NCBI GenBank assembly: GCA_009760855.2
Contig: WPIO01000018.1
Coordinates: 1,692,501 to 1,756,500 of the forward strand
DNA from: Cristatella mucedo
Lineage: Eukaryota; Bryozoa; Phylactolaemata; Cristatellidae
Reading direction: 5' to 3'
DNA length: 64,000 nucleotides
Of the stretch, positions 23,170 to 34,600 are shown one piece after another. A program made the translations under genes and the position numbers. Position 1 is the stretch's first letter. Each line of letters begins with the position of its first letter. A model generated the notes under the pieces. It did not search any database. It was not told the DNA's origin and saw nothing but the letters and a program-made list of their open reading frames with translations.

Positions 23170-24000
23170 ATAATTTGCCCGCCTCTTGTCACTTGGCAAG
23201 ATGACTTGAGTAGGCATGGCACGGTTAATCTCGCACACGGGCTGCCGAACTGGCCCGCTAGCTCCACCCGACCGAGAGTTGGCTCACTCACTAGCTTCCG
23301 TTGCCCGGGGTCACTCAATCTTGGGAAAAACTGCCGGAGTATTGAAGCAGCTCTGGGTGCCCTCACTCAAAACGTTGCGACCGGACTGGGCCCGGCTTGT
23401 CTAGCGGCTGCCGAGTCATCGTGCCCTTTTCTGGGTGCTCGCGCCCGAAGCAGCAAAGACGTCTCTTACCGGCGGCTTGTGCCGAGCTTCTAACGAGGGG
23501 GGAGGCATCGGACTAAAGTTCGTTCGGTCATTCTCGCGTTGCATTCGGAAAAGAGCACGCCGCAGCCAATGCCGCACTTTTTATGAATTTCATCGCCGAA
23601 TGCGACGACCGATTTGCCACCGCAGGTGTAACCGACAGATGGCTCCGCGATGCACACGCGTACCGCCATTTTGCGATCGCCACTCGCGAGGCAAATCGAC
23701 AGGGATCAATTGCGACCGACTATCAGCTAGCGAGCGCCATCAATAGGCGATGCTGGCACGACTGTGCGGCTCTACAGAGACGATCGTTGGACGAAAGCCC
23801 CGATGCTTCTCACCCGCTGCGGCTCGCTAGAAATGGGTGCTTTGGCTCGGATACCCGTCGCCGACAGTGCTAGGCTTTCGCACCACTATATCGTAACCGC
23901 TTTAGGAAGGAGGCTGAGGCGCGCATGACAAATCAAGTCCACACGTTTTCCTCGACTGGCTAACACTAGCGGATACTGTAGTGAACAGCCTTGTGCGGAA
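23170..24000. other. GC-richer unassigned region upstream of the chemoreceptor exon
   Basis: CpG-bearing sequence at about 50-58 percent GC with overlapping frames on both strands (for example 23206-23493 and 23583-23873 on the plus strand), none resembling a known protein. It may be part of the promoter-proximal GC-rich domain of the gene starting near 25 kb, or the non-coding remainder of the hAT element. Confidence 0.35.
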
Positions 24001-24203
24001 GCGAGGCGCAGGAGAAAATTTCTCAGTCAATCGTATCGGTTAAAACGCTATAGTGAAGAAGCAAACAACCGTCGCGACTGCCGGGCGGCGGTGCGGTCAA
24101 ATATAGACGCCTGATAGCCGCAGTCTCGCGCGTGACTAAATCGTATGGCACTGCCGCGTAGAGCAGCGAGCTTCCATAACACAGCCCTGCGGTGCGGTAG
24201 CTG

Positions 24204-24205
<2 letters not shown>

Positions 24206-24287
<82 letters not shown>

Positions 24288-24545
24288 GGAGAGACAGAGA
24301 GAGAAAGAGAAAGAGAAAGAGAAAGGGAGAGAAAGAGAAAGAGAAAGAGTGAGAAAGAAAAAGAGAGAGAGAGAGGGAGAGAGAGAGAGAAAGGTCGAGA
24401 GAGATAGAGAGACAGAGACAGATACAGATACAGATACAGATACAGATACAGATACAGATACAGATACAGATACAGATACAGATACAGATACAGATACAGA
24501 TACAGAGACAGAGACAGAGACAGACAGACAGACAGACAGACATAA
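24206..24545. repeat. Compound microsatellite (CA)n-(GA-rich)-(ATACAG)n-(GACA)n
   Basis: About 39 CA units (24207-24283) are followed by a polypurine GA/GAAA block (24284-24417), about 13 ACAGAT hexamers (about 24418-24500), then GAGACA and GACA units (to 24541). The long open frames across it on both strands are repeat artefacts. It lies about 600 bases upstream of the chosen start of the chemoreceptor gene. Confidence 0.95.
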
Positions 24546-24879
24546 TGAGAGACAGAGAGGCAGAGACAGAAAGACAGAGTCCGCTGAGGCAGCTTTTGCT
24601 GGGGCTCCGTGTCAAAATTCGCAGCGCCGTAGCCATCGCAGAGCCACGCGACAATTGGTCGCCTAGGCAGCACGCGATTGAGAAAACATGCATGCCTTGA
24701 CGAAGGACGCCTCGTAATTGCCACTGAACCTGCGCGGTGACTCGGTCTGCCATGTCGACCGAGCGGATAGTCTAGGCGTTGCGGCAGCTTTTCGCGCGCC
24801 GAGCTCTGCCGGCGCTCAATGCTGCTGGCGCTCAATCGTACGCCCACGGCTACCTAGTAATCTGCTACCAGCATTAGTC

Positions 24880-26600
24880 AACCGCGATATTGGCGGCCGC
24901 TACATTCGTGGTTAATCTTATCGGGAGTCCATCAGCGGGTGCGATTCGGGTTCGACGCCACAGCGTCTGCCGCCGTCATTCTCGCGGCCGCCGCCGCGCC
25001 ACGCCCCAGTCACTCATCGCTCAGAGTCCTAACCTCGTCGCCCACGCGCCTCGGCGAGGAGCTACACGCCTGCTGCGTCACCTTGCAGTCGCCTCGAAGG
25101 ACGCGCGGCCGGACGCATAGCGCCGCCTCGACCATCGACGCTGTGATGTCGGTGAACCAGGCGTACTCGGCTTCCGTGAGCTCGCTGAACTGGCTCGCCT
25201 CGCACCACGACCTGACGGCTCACGTTGAGAGCGGCACGCCGAGACAGGGAGCTGGCGGCCGAGTCGACCCGGCGCGGCCGCCGCTGACGTCGTCGTTGCC
25301 CGCGGGCCCGCATCCGATGGCGACGTCGGCGGCTGCGGCACCCGCGGATGTCGAGCCGGCCGCGACCGCGAGGCTCGGCGACAGTGCGGCGATACGATTC
25401 GCCGAGGGCGTGCTCGCGTTCGGCGGCCTTCTGCCGTCAGCCGGCGGCGGCTGCGGCGGCAAGCCGGCGCGACGGCCGGCACCGCTCATCGCCTACTCGT
25501 TCTTCGTCTCGCTCATCGCCGCGCTCAACTTGATCCGGGCTGCGGCCACCGTGTTCGGCGCGGCGGCCGACCGCCGCGCCGGACCGTGGACGGCGAGCGA
25601 GCGGGCTCTGCCGCTCGTCTGGTTCGCCACCGGCGTGCTGACGTCGGTCGCGTTCGCTGCGTCGTCGACGCGACGCCAGGGCGTCCGCCGGTATCATCGC
25701 GCCGCCGACGAGGTGCTGGCCGCCTTTCGCGCGGCCGGCGTGCGGCCGACGTTCGCCGCCGCCGCTCTCGGCCAGCTCGACTGGCTCCTGTGCGCGGCGG
25801 CGGCGGGCGGCGTGACGCTGGCGTCGTGCGGCTACGCCGCCTACGCGCTCCTCGACGACGGCGAGCACCGGCGCGCCTGGGCCTGGCTGAGCGTGCTCTT
25901 CGTCGAGAGCGAGCAGGACTACAACGGCTGGGTCGGGCGAGCCGTGACTCTGGCCGCCGCCGTCCAGTGCGCCGTCGCCGGCCTGTGGCCGACCGCGTAC
26001 GCGTCGCTGCTGGCGCGCTTCGTCGGCAGCCTGCACGACGACCTGGCGAGCGACTGGGCGGCGTCGTTCGAGCGAAACCCGAAGGCGGCCGAGGCGGAGC
26101 TGCCCGCGCGGCGGCGCCTGCACGCGCGCGTCTCGGCGCTGACGAGGCAGCTCGACGAGCAGCTGGTCGGCTGGCTGCTCGGGCTGCACCAGCTGTGCGG
26201 ACTCGTCAGCCTCTGCCTCGCCGGGCATGCCCTCTGGTGGCACCACCGGCGGTCGGGCGTCGGCCAGCTGATGCTGCAGCAGGCGATCGTGCTCTACTTC
26301 GTCGTCGCATTCGCTCCGCTGAAGCTGCTCGCAGAGATTCTGTTCGCCGCCTCCATCCGCTCGAAGGTGAGTTGGGGTGCGCGCTGGCCGTCGCGGCCGC
26401 GGCCGTGGCCTGCCGGAGCCTCACTTCGTTCGAGACCAGTGAGTCCAATCGAGCAGGCGAGCGCCGTCTCAGCGGGTGACCCCCAGAGTGCCCTAAGGTC
26501 GGCGTCTGCGTAGCCGCCCAACGGCGGGTGGCCTGCCATCGAGCTAATGGCTTCTCGGTCCTCGCACCGTTGCTGCCGCTTGACGAACTGCATTCGTTCA
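24880..26600. promoter_or_regulatory. CpG-island-like GC-rich block over exon 1
   Basis: GC content is near 70 percent with very frequent CpG, ending abruptly near 26.6 kb, in a window that otherwise runs around 40 percent. No TATA box could be picked with confidence. Promoter activity is inferred only from its location at the 5' end of the split gene. Confidence 0.45.
25146..26366 (+). CDS. Gustatory-receptor-like 7TM chemoreceptor, exon 1 (residues 1-407)
   Basis: Large first coding exon of a probable Gr/Grl (7tm_7-like) receptor, a ligand-gated cation channel family of the plasma membrane. The 5' frame stays open upstream but has no ATG; the ATG at 25146 was chosen (G at -3), with 25317 as the alternative. 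A polar Ala/Pro-rich N-terminus contains GVLAFGGLLP (88-97), as is common before TM1. Hydrophobic segments lie at about 114-138, 155-172, 210-235, 264-292, 340-365 and 376-400. The stretch ASLLARFVGSLHDDL (286-300) and the long loop before TM5 fit the family's TM4-TM5 layout. The exon ends AAG|GTGAGT in phase 0. No diagnostic motif falls in this exon, so the call depends on the joined small exons. Its GC content is far above that of the other exons. Confidence 0.62.
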
Positions 26601-27210
26601 TGCGTCTAAGCGGCCCGAGACGATTCGTAAGTTCACCATCACGGTTGCTCGAATATTACGCCTGACTCCCCGGTCGCAGCTGTATCGCAATTAAGCAAGC
26701 TTGCTTCGTAGTTATATTTTGGAATGTGATCTTGGGGCGGCCTCTGAAAAGTGGAGCAATTGCTATGCGCCTTTTGCTTAACAATGTTAGACCTAGAATG
26801 TCTTAGGTTGTGCTATGTTTGTATGCAAGGGGATGGATGCAGTGCAGCCTCCCTGCGTGGTCTTACCCCACGAAACCACGCAGAATGTAGCAAACGGGTG
26901 CCAGGCTGAGGGATTGGTGTTAACGGCGACGCATGCTTTTCCGTTAGGTCCAAGTCAAAAATAAATTACGTAAGCTTGATGGAAGGTAGCGCCGTCTGTT
27001 GCCTCCTACACATCTTATCTGCTGCCGATTCGAAATGTATATTCGCCATGTCGTAAAGGAAAGAGGACGGCAGGGCAATGAAACCGAAAGAGGAACAACC
27101 ATTCAGTGGCATTTAAACAACGATGTGATAGAAGCATCTTGGAATGTATTAGGTTACCCATAGCTACAGTCAAAAGTAAGATATTGGAGCTTACAACATA
27201 ACAACACTAG
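26367..27210. other. 5' part of chemoreceptor intron 1
   Basis: GC content drops from about 26.6 kb onward. The open frame that continues past the GTGAGT donor to 26513 is intronic read-through. No element recognised. Confidence 0.45.
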
Positions 27211-27420
27211 AAGCAAGACAGAAGTGCCCAAACAGTAGCGGATACTGATATGGTCCTACAGGTAGATCAAATTGAAAAAGTGCTTGAGCAAATGTATGAA
27301 CTGAAGTTGGATTACGCGAACAAATACAATAATGAAAAGAAAATTAGGTTAAGCCATGAGCTAGCTGATCTTGTACTATGCCTGTTATACACGTTGAAAA
27401 TAAAGCATTTCAATTGTTGA
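27211..27420 (+). pseudogene. Open 69-codon remnant, possible phospholipase C-like fragment
   Basis: The frame between a TAG and a TGA contains a charged helix (EKVLEQMYELKLDYANKYNN, from about 27265) followed by KKIRLSHELADLVL (about 27334-27375) and KIKHF. The last part is reminiscent of the start of the Y half of phosphoinositide-specific phospholipase C (SxELSDLVVYxxxVxF), but the match is short and would need a small insertion. No acceptor/donor pair frames it, and an AATAAA overlaps its end (27399). It may be a retrocopy fragment inside the receptor intron, or chance. Confidence 0.22.
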
Positions 27421-27719
27421 GTTTTAAAATGTTTTTAGTTAAGGTGAATAAGTGCAGAAAAGAAAGATACAGTAAATGATGCATAGAAACGGCTGCCTTT
27501 TTCGCTCATAATCAACATTCAAGACGTTGTGACATCGCCAGGAATTACTTCTAGGCTTCAGGACCATAGGAGAGATACAGAGGTTCTCAAACGATTTAAA
27601 GGCAGTTAGTGTTACATCTAAACTATTACAGTTACCCTATTAGTATTACAGCTAAATTACAATAGTTACTTCAGCAGCAGTGCAAAGGCAAAGCTTGCTG
27701 AGTAGTATTTAAGAGAGGT

Positions 27720-28180
27720 AAGTCGGTGAAAGACATCTAAGTGACCTAAAAGCGAAATACTGAATTTTGAAACTGGAGTGCTTCTCGGTGGAAAGCGTTA
27801 ACAGATTGATGAGCAGTTGTGCAAAGTATAGCCTCAACATTCGCAAAAGTCTGCCTAGCTGCAGAGTTTTGCACAGACTACTAACCTCTTACTAAAAACT
27901 TTTAAAGATCTGTAAGGTACGAGCCATTTAATTTGAGATTGGATACGGTAAATTTATGAAAAGGCGTTGCTGCTTTTGTATTCTTTTCTAGGCAGTCCGA
28001 ACTTTACCTGTATAATTTCCTCTAATTAGGTAGACACTTCTGCGGAACTGATGCGGTCTTAATTAGAGGTTTTAGAATCAAAATCGACGTCTACATGGAA
28101 ATGCTACGGGAGAAAGGTCATCCGAGTTCATATTGAGGGCTGTGCCTTCAATATTTCATAGGATTTATTTTAGCGAGATC
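27720..28180 (-). mobile_element. Family A LINE fragment, reverse orientation, in intron 1
   Basis: Retains the order of the 8.3-8.9 kb copy: a segment matching the HRLPVKQRID region (about 27740-27800), AAGTCTGCCTAGCTGCAGAGTTTTGCACA (27853-27881), then sequence matching the SSVKSAYFQL region. It is heavily mutated with no open frame. It may extend to about 28.7 kb. Confidence 0.55.
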
Positions 28181-29029
28181 CAGCCGCTGCACAGTGCTTT
28201 TTTGTTGTTGTACACTTTAAATAAAGTCTATTAAGTGAAATAGGCACGCTGTGGGAGGCATAGATTCTTTTGAATATCGACTATAAATTTTACGCCGACA
28301 TTGTCATCCTCATAATCACCCCATTATTAAGCTTAAGAGCATATGTTAGCACAACAACTCTTCGTATCGCCCGAACTTACAAACTGATACGTCAGGGTCT
28401 CGGAGGATAAGCCAGTTTGAGCTTCCGCTTACTCTCAATCTCCATATTCTAACAGGAACCTGCAATTAAATGTGGGTAGGTCCTACTCAGCATTCCATTT
28501 AGCTCACGAGGCCCTGTCACTCGTTCTCGGCTCCCTCTAACAAACATTTTAGTTGTCTCCTACTAGTCTTGTGTGTGTAACCTAATGCGGTGGCTCTAGA
28601 GCTTGAGATCGGTCTGCTTCACGCTGTTACAAAAACAGTGGTATTAATATTTGAGTATAGAAGTTCCAGAGAACGTAATCTTTCCTCATAAACAATTTTG
28701 TGTCACTCAGTGACTGTGTAGGTTATTATACACTCCGCTCTCAGATACCTGTTTTCATTTCAATTTTGTATCTAGCAGTAAGTGAATTTTAGAAGGCATG
28801 CAATGTTTTATTCTATTCGGAGTGCAGGTAATCTAAAAGGGTTAGCTGGTTCATTTTCGTCAGTTAGATATATGCAGGAGAGCCTTCCAAGCTGTACGAG
28901 CTGCGTTTAGTGAGCATTCTAGGATCACTTTACATATGCTGCATATGAAATCGGTCAACAACACTGTGAACACTGTCTTCATTCAACCCTTGACTACGGA
29001 CAATATAAGCGGACCCAAAAAATAACTAA

Positions 29030-29360
29030 GCAATAGATGGATGTTCCACTTCTTTAAAAGAATCCTAAAATCAAAAGATGTTTTAAATTCAGTCAGTAGT
29101 CAGCTCAATACTTTAGGAGCAGAAAATCTAAGCCTGCCTTTTCCGAAGGACTCAAATAGAGATGACAGGCACATAAACGACTGAAGTCTGACGAGCAAGT
29201 TGTGCGATGTGATTTTCACCATTATTCTGAAGAAGTATGGATGGGTGTGCAAAAGCATCTAAGGAAGCGGCCCTAAAAGTGATTATAAGCACCTAGACGA
29301 CGATGCCCTAATTGATGTGGAACAGTTGCAGGTTGTATGAGAAGTGCTTTAAGGCTGAAA
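29030..29360 (-). mobile_element. Family A LINE fragment, strongly diverged, in intron 1
   Basis: Matches the family A C-terminal region on the minus strand: TCTTTAAAAGAATCC, CAATACTTTAGGAGCAGAAAATCTAAG, CTGACGAGCAAGTTGTGCGATGTGA. The match is weak base by base but collinear. Confidence 0.45.
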
Positions 29361-29399
29361 TCGAGTGGTCTGTGACAGAAAAGCACCGTGCCGAGTTTG

Positions 29400-30335
29400 C
29401 ACTAGCCAAAATCTATCCATTCCTGACTGCCTGCAAGTAGCAAGGAACATAGTTGAATGTTCTTTCAATAAATGGTGCTGTTGTGCAACCATCACCATAT
29501 TCTTGGAATTCAGAGTTCGCCTTCAACAGCAGCTTAAATTTTAAAAGCATCACTAAGAAGACTGTTTCCAGAGCAAATCACCACTCCAGATCCATATCTA
29601 AAATTAGAAACTGTCTTTTACGACGGCATGTGAATATTTAACTAGCTCTTGAGTTAAATTTCGACTAAATTTGTTCTAATCCACTTTTGGCTCGCCTACC
29701 GAAAAGATCCACTAGGCCACTCAGCTGGCGATAGTTGCGGCTGTAAGGCTAGTTTGCAAATCCCAGTGGATTAAACATATGTCTTCTTTGCTAAAATAGC
29801 TATGATGGCTTCTGGTTGACCTTAAGATGCAGAGAAAAGTTCTTATGCTGACCCACTATTCCCGCCACGGCTCGGCTCCTATATGCCTAGCTAAACAGCT
29901 GCTTCAGTTTCAGTTTCAGTACAGTTTCTATTTTAGCCCCATCGTGCCCTCAGGTATGGACAATAAATTAACCTTTCCGTCCCCTCTTAAAGACTGATGG
30001 CTGCAGAAGCTTTGTCTCTCGTGTCCTAGGCTGTGGACTCAATTCCAAGCTTCTTACGAGCCACAGAAACTCTCCTAAGTTTGAAAATGGCACTTCCTGT
30101 TCAACTGTCCTGAGTTGCTGCTACTCCCACGTTACTTACCACATCAACTGCTTTTCTGACTCAGCTACTCTTCTTACTTTCTTTTTGTGCCGCCACATGA
30201 AGGCTGTGGGCTTCCTAATGCGTACCAAAAGTCGCACATACTTTTAGTGAGCAATGCAAACTCTCATTCGTTACATCCACATACATAGTCTTGGTGAATT
30301 TGCTGTTTTACAGACGGAGATACATAAATGAAACC
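29400..30335 (+). mobile_element. Family C LINE with RT C-terminal remnant, in intron 1
   Basis: The frame around 29456-29640 reads NSSLNFKSITKKTVSRANHH.RSISKIRNCL, matching the region after the RT catalytic core of CR1/L2-like elements (D-SLSF-xHI..V...Cx.L+.I++IR). Downstream are the AGAAGCTTTGTCTCTC block (about 30007, the RSFS region), then the non-coding end (GCGTACCAAAAGTCGC; GTTTTACAGACGGAGATACAT). It is older and more diverged than the copy at 20.9 kb. Confidence 0.65.
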
Positions 30336-31221
30336 TTACGCATGACTACTTGGATGAGGTATACTTGTGAAATGAGAGGTTATCACCTTACCTTGCAAAA
30401 AGTACTCAGGTTTTACTATAGTGCCAAAGGAGCCGTTTTCTGAAAAATTATTAAGTCACGGGAAATCGAGATGTTTTTTTATTTCCTTACTGTAGAAATA
30501 CCGATTACTGTCTGGAAAGTTTTCAAACCCCCACAATAGATGTTTCAACTTTTCCGGCGTGTTACTGAGGCGTTTCAACATACAACTTTGTAGGTGCATT
30601 GAATTAGAAGGAAGTATTTTTATCAGTAAGTCCAACAAAAAATATTTCGTCTTTAGATTCTTTTATCCAGGCTCGTTTTGAGATTTGGAGTAGTGAGGAG
30701 GAGAAAGTTGGAATTTTTATAGAGTTATAAGGGAGGGAGGCTACTTTTTAGAGAGTGAGATGCTCAACCAACGAGACAACATTTTTAATATGTGTGAATT
30801 GTAAAAATGCTACTGCAGTTATACTTGCAATATTTAGAGTTTAGCTACAATCTTAAAAGACATATTTAGCTGATAACAGTATTATGAATACGGATTACAT
30901 TTCTGATTTCTCCACTTGATGCATTGAGTAGCCGTCGCTAATTACGTCCGATTTATTGGCTGAAGCAAATACGATGCACTAGCAATTGATTACTGGAATG
31001 GCAGCATTGTTTTACTTTATCCACAAATGCTTTTGGTTTGTTTATTAGTAGACTGCATGAATTACAGATCAAAAGCTTAAGTATAATCACTTTTGAACCT
31101 AACTGTGCTACCAAGCAGTGCTACCAACTACCCTTATTAACTAATGAAGTCCGATGATTCTGTGATGGTGGAATGGTGTGATAAGTTCAAAGTTTATGCA
31201 ACGCCCTGCATTGTGTTGTAG
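30336..31221. other. Intron 1, 3' part, nothing recognised
   Basis: AT-rich DNA directly upstream of exon 2. No repeat family or exon seen. Confidence 0.4.
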
Positions 31222-31284
31222 GCCAAGAAGTCTGAAGAAGTGATGTATAGATTTATCAGTGACAAAATGGATACGACAGTAAAA
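31222..31284 (+). CDS. Chemoreceptor exon 2 (residues 408-428)
   Basis: A 63-base exon between GTTGTAG and AAA|GTAAGATC, phase 0 on both sides, encoding AKKSEEVMYRFISDKMDTTVK. In Gr proteins the segment after TM6 is a charged helix with exactly this type of spacing before the conserved 'F..QL' region, and it is bounded by phase-0 introns. Intron 1 is 4855 bases and contains family A and C LINE fragments. The donor starts with GTAAGATCT, the same nine bases as the next exon's donor. The exon is too short to be proven by composition. The evidence is its phase, splice sites and position. Confidence 0.5.
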
Positions 31285-32679
31285 GTAAGATCTTTTATTT
31301 TAAAATTGCATCACCTTAAAGTACGTCATCAGTTTCCATGGAGAAGACACAAGTGAAACAAGTTCAGCAGAAATTTCTCAGTGGCAAAATAACTTATTTG
31401 GAAAAATTGTATTCCGTTATTAAAACTTTGCTGACTTAATAATATATCCCGCTTAAGTACACTATAGTTTTAGTCAAATTTGTAAAGAAATTTCATTACT
31501 GTAAAAACCACAAGCCTTCATATCATTAATCACATTCCAATCGCTTAACTCGTTGTCCTTTTAGTTACATATTACCATACCTTTAAACTTACCTTAGCAA
31601 GACCCCCTACGCAAAAACTCTCTTTCGAGAAACTTGGCCTTGGTTAAAGAGCCAGGGATTAAAATTAATCTTAAGAAAAAATTGTGACTTACCTATGCTT
31701 TGTGATTTTGTATATTGCCTAGATTCTTTAGCTTTTACCATATACATGCCCACAAAATTATGCATGCTATCGAAGATGCAACGCAACTTCACCCTGCTCG
31801 TGGTAAATTGTTAACAGCGACACGTGTTGGCATAGTTGATCGAAAATATTTGAAGTAAAATCTGTTAGCAAAGCACGATACGAAATATACGAACAGTGCG
31901 CTAACCTGGTATAATTAGATTTGAATTACTATCGATTTTGCTGCGAGTCAGAATTAATGTAAATAATACCCTAGATTTTCACTGAAATATTGTTTGGCCT
32001 GCTAATATAATAATGATATGTCTTTCTCCTCGAACTTGATTGTGGCTACGGCGGTTGATAAGCCCAGTATGCTATTTCGCATCTTGGATTTCAATTGAAG
32101 ACTCTGCTCCTGCCTCGTATTCTCCTCCTAAGAATGCTAATTACAAAGCCAGCAGCCCTTCTAATGAGTCACTCTTTTCTCTGCTCCAAATCATCATCAA
32201 TCTTCAGATGCCCGGGCTGAGCAGCTGAGTTTCCTCTATCTCGACAATCAAAGTGCTCGCTTTTTTATGTCTTCCAGACAGATGCCACACTTTCCTTACC
32301 GGCAGGCAGGAGAGCTTCAATCGGTTGGCATTCGAGATAGGCACTCAGCGACTGAGATCATTCACTGAGGGTTTAGCCGAGCCACCTGGATGACATGAGC
32401 TGAAGTTATTTCAGAAGTATTTTTTAAATGGGCATAGAATGTCGCCGATTTGAATGCGATCCTCGGGCCACCTCCTCTGGCAGGAGAAAATGGGTTAGGG
32501 GAACAGGCTTGGCAACTGCGACCTCAGCCGCCTGCCGGTCAAAGTCTGCCTACTCAATCTCTCCTGTCTGCTTGTATGGAGCCATTTGTTTCCCTTCATC
32601 AATGGCTGTGGCTGTTCCTTAGCTCCTGCAAAAGTCTGTGATTTGTTCCAGGATGCATTTTGTATGTGAATGTGAGCCG
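31285..32679. other. Chemoreceptor intron 2, first part
   Basis: No recognised exon or element. The GC-richer pocket at 32430-32640 carries short overlapping frames on both strands without splice support. Confidence 0.35.
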
Positions 32680-32960
32680 TGAGTGTCATCACGGACAGCA
32701 TTTAGTGGGTCCCTGTGATTCGTCCTTGATGTGCTTATGCGTGCTGACACTGTGCATGCTGCCACTAACCACATTTGCATGCTGACCCTGTGCATGTCAC
32801 CCCTAACCATATTATTCATTTCGTTTGTTTTTCAAGCATGATTTTACTTACCATTCAATTGCATTTCACTTCACAGCAAATGTAAGGCGCCTAGAGAGAG
32901 ATTGAATTCTCTGAGGGCGCTTTATCAAGTGAATTATTATTATTATTATTATTATTATGT
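32680..32960 (+). mobile_element. Family A LINE 3' tail with (TTA)n end, in intron 2
   Basis: A clear tail copy: GTGGGTCCCTGTGATTCGTCC, GCGTGCTGACACTGTGCATG, CATGTCACCCCTAACCATAT, GGCGCCTAGAGAGAGATTGAATTC, GGGCGCTTTATCAAGTGAA, then about eight TTA units (32935-32958). It is among the least diverged tails and is useful as a consensus. Confidence 0.85.
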
Positions 32961-34252
32961 CGGCCAAAGCGCGATATCTGTTGTGCATTTATGTAATGGA
33001 TACTTTCCTTGCACGTCACCAACCTCATGGGCATTAATGATCTTAAACCGAATTATATTATTCCCTGGTAGATATCCCGTTCTCTGATGGTGCTATAAAA
33101 ACGACCGGTCGTTTTGATGAGCATTGTTTTAATCACCTGCTTAAATGATCTTGCATGCATTTCTAAGTTTGGTTAAAATAATAAGGAGCCTTCTTAATGC
33201 TAGTTTCAGGTTTTCTTCAGCCTTTTTTCATGTTAATATTTTGCATGCAATTGCAAGTCGATTGATGCGAACTCTACAGCTCCTATTTGGAAGTGTATAG
33301 AGCGGCAACTCTGTACCCCTGTCAGGCTATTCAAATTTGTGTTGTTAAAACTGCCACAGTTACGATACAATTATTTAACGGTTATTCATATTAACGCCAC
33401 GACGAGTGCTGTGGTCCTGAGAGGTGTATTGAAATTCACATACTTTCAATTATTCGATGGCAGCATAATTTTTGAATAGTGCTACTCCAATTCATTGATT
33501 GTGTCCTAAGAAAAAATGCAAAGTAGCGAAATAGTGTTCCACATAGCTACTTTTTAAAAAGACATTTAGATTTCGTATGTGCACACACGAGAAATGACCC
33601 TGCTAGCTGCCTATCTTTAGTCGGTTAATTTGAGACGCTACATTGATTAATAATGGTGCCCATGTAGCGTCATCGGTATCGGCCAACCAGCATTGACCTC
33701 AAGAGGTGAACCTACTAGGCCTGGAAAAGTACAATGGAGACGCTAACTTACATTCTAAGAACTTCTTTATTGATTTTGGCGTAAGATGAGGAAAGCAGAT
33801 CTTGAAATAGCCCCGTATTAGATTTCTGAACATACTATTTTATTCAAGTCACCTAAAATATCTTCTGAATTCAGCTTAAAATTGCGTGAGACGAATTTCA
33901 ATATGCGAATACGACCATCTTTATTTAAGAAGCCATCTATTTGTAAATAACTATCAATGCTCTTCGTCATGTCGGCGTATCATATATATCTGGAAATGCT
34001 TTAGCACGCACAATGTGAATGATTCCTTAATTAATGTGTTTCAAGCCCATGTAGTTTCCCAAAGTGGCTATGGCCTATAGTGATATGTAAGTTTTACTGT
34101 GCTCTTGCAATTAAGCTTGTGCCTCTTTAGGGATGGCATAGAACATGTTCGCCTATTCTACAGAGATTGTATTATGTTAGCTCTAAACGTGTATTCTAAG
34201 GTTATTTTCATTGTTATTAAATCCTGGAAACACTCATCGTTCGTAGGCACAG
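32961..34252. other. Chemoreceptor intron 2, second part
   Basis: AT-rich, without recognised exons or repeats up to the acceptor at 34251-34252. Confidence 0.35.
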
Positions 34253-34333
34253 ATGTTTCTCTCGCAGCTAGAAACGACGAGAGGATTTACGGCCTGTGGA
34301 ATGTACCGCATGGAGCTCTCAGTAGCGGTCAAG
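34253..34333 (+). CDS. Chemoreceptor exon 3 (residues 429-455), conserved pre-TM7 region
   Basis: An 81-base exon (acceptor GGCACAG, donor AAG|GTAAGATC), phase 0 on both sides. It encodes FLSQLETTRGFTACGMYR (residues 430-447) within 27 residues. This matches the region before TM7 in gustatory receptors, where a 'F..QL' is followed by a short loop, an (A/S)xG-(F/L)(F/Y) turn and the start of TM7. An acceptor six bases earlier (TCGTAG, exon from 34247) would add two residues in frame. A different frame through the same bases is also open (34099-34446) but lacks this motif. This is the most diagnostic exon of the model. Confidence 0.6.
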
Positions 34334-34477
34334 GTAAGATCTGTTCGCCTGGCCGTCTGCTCAAAGGGCGAGCCTTTAGATTAACGTTCTTTCTCTTCTC
34401 AGAGGAAATTTTAATCATAGGGCGCGTAGCAATTTTCAAAGTTTGACGATTAAATGAATATGTGCAACTGCCAAGCT

Positions 34478-34600
34478 AGTTGGGCCAGTGGCTAAGGCGT
34501 TTAATGCGACCAAAGTCTGGCCAATATCGTGGGCCCGAGCCTCGTGTCATATGAGAAGCGCCTAAAGGAAGGCTAAGTTCCCCTACGGGTTATTCCAATG
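34478..34600 (+). mobile_element. SINE2 copy, in intron 3
   Basis: The tRNA-like head reads GTTGGGCCAGTGGCTAAGGCG (A-box-like), CAAAGTCTGGCC and a B-box-like GGGCCCGAGCC. The GAAGCGCCTAAAGGAAGGCT body and a TTCCAATGAATTACA end follow. It is collinear with copies at 46.6 and 48.9 kb and different from SINE1. Confidence 0.65.

Noticed and set aside
24023-24847. Very long open frames on both strands across 24.0-24.8 kb
   Set aside because: They are produced by CA, GA, ATACAG and GACA repeats, which are open in several frames, and are not proteins.
25078-26601. Several long frames antisense or shifted relative to the receptor exon
   Set aside because: High GC content removes stop codons in all frames. 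Only the 25146-26366 frame gives regularly spaced hydrophobic segments and ends at a usable donor.
34099-34446. 115-codon open frame overlapping exon 3
   Set aside because: It has no family resemblance. Shifting to the other frame within the splice sites gives the recognisable FLSQL...CGMYR segment, so this frame is treated as a shadow.
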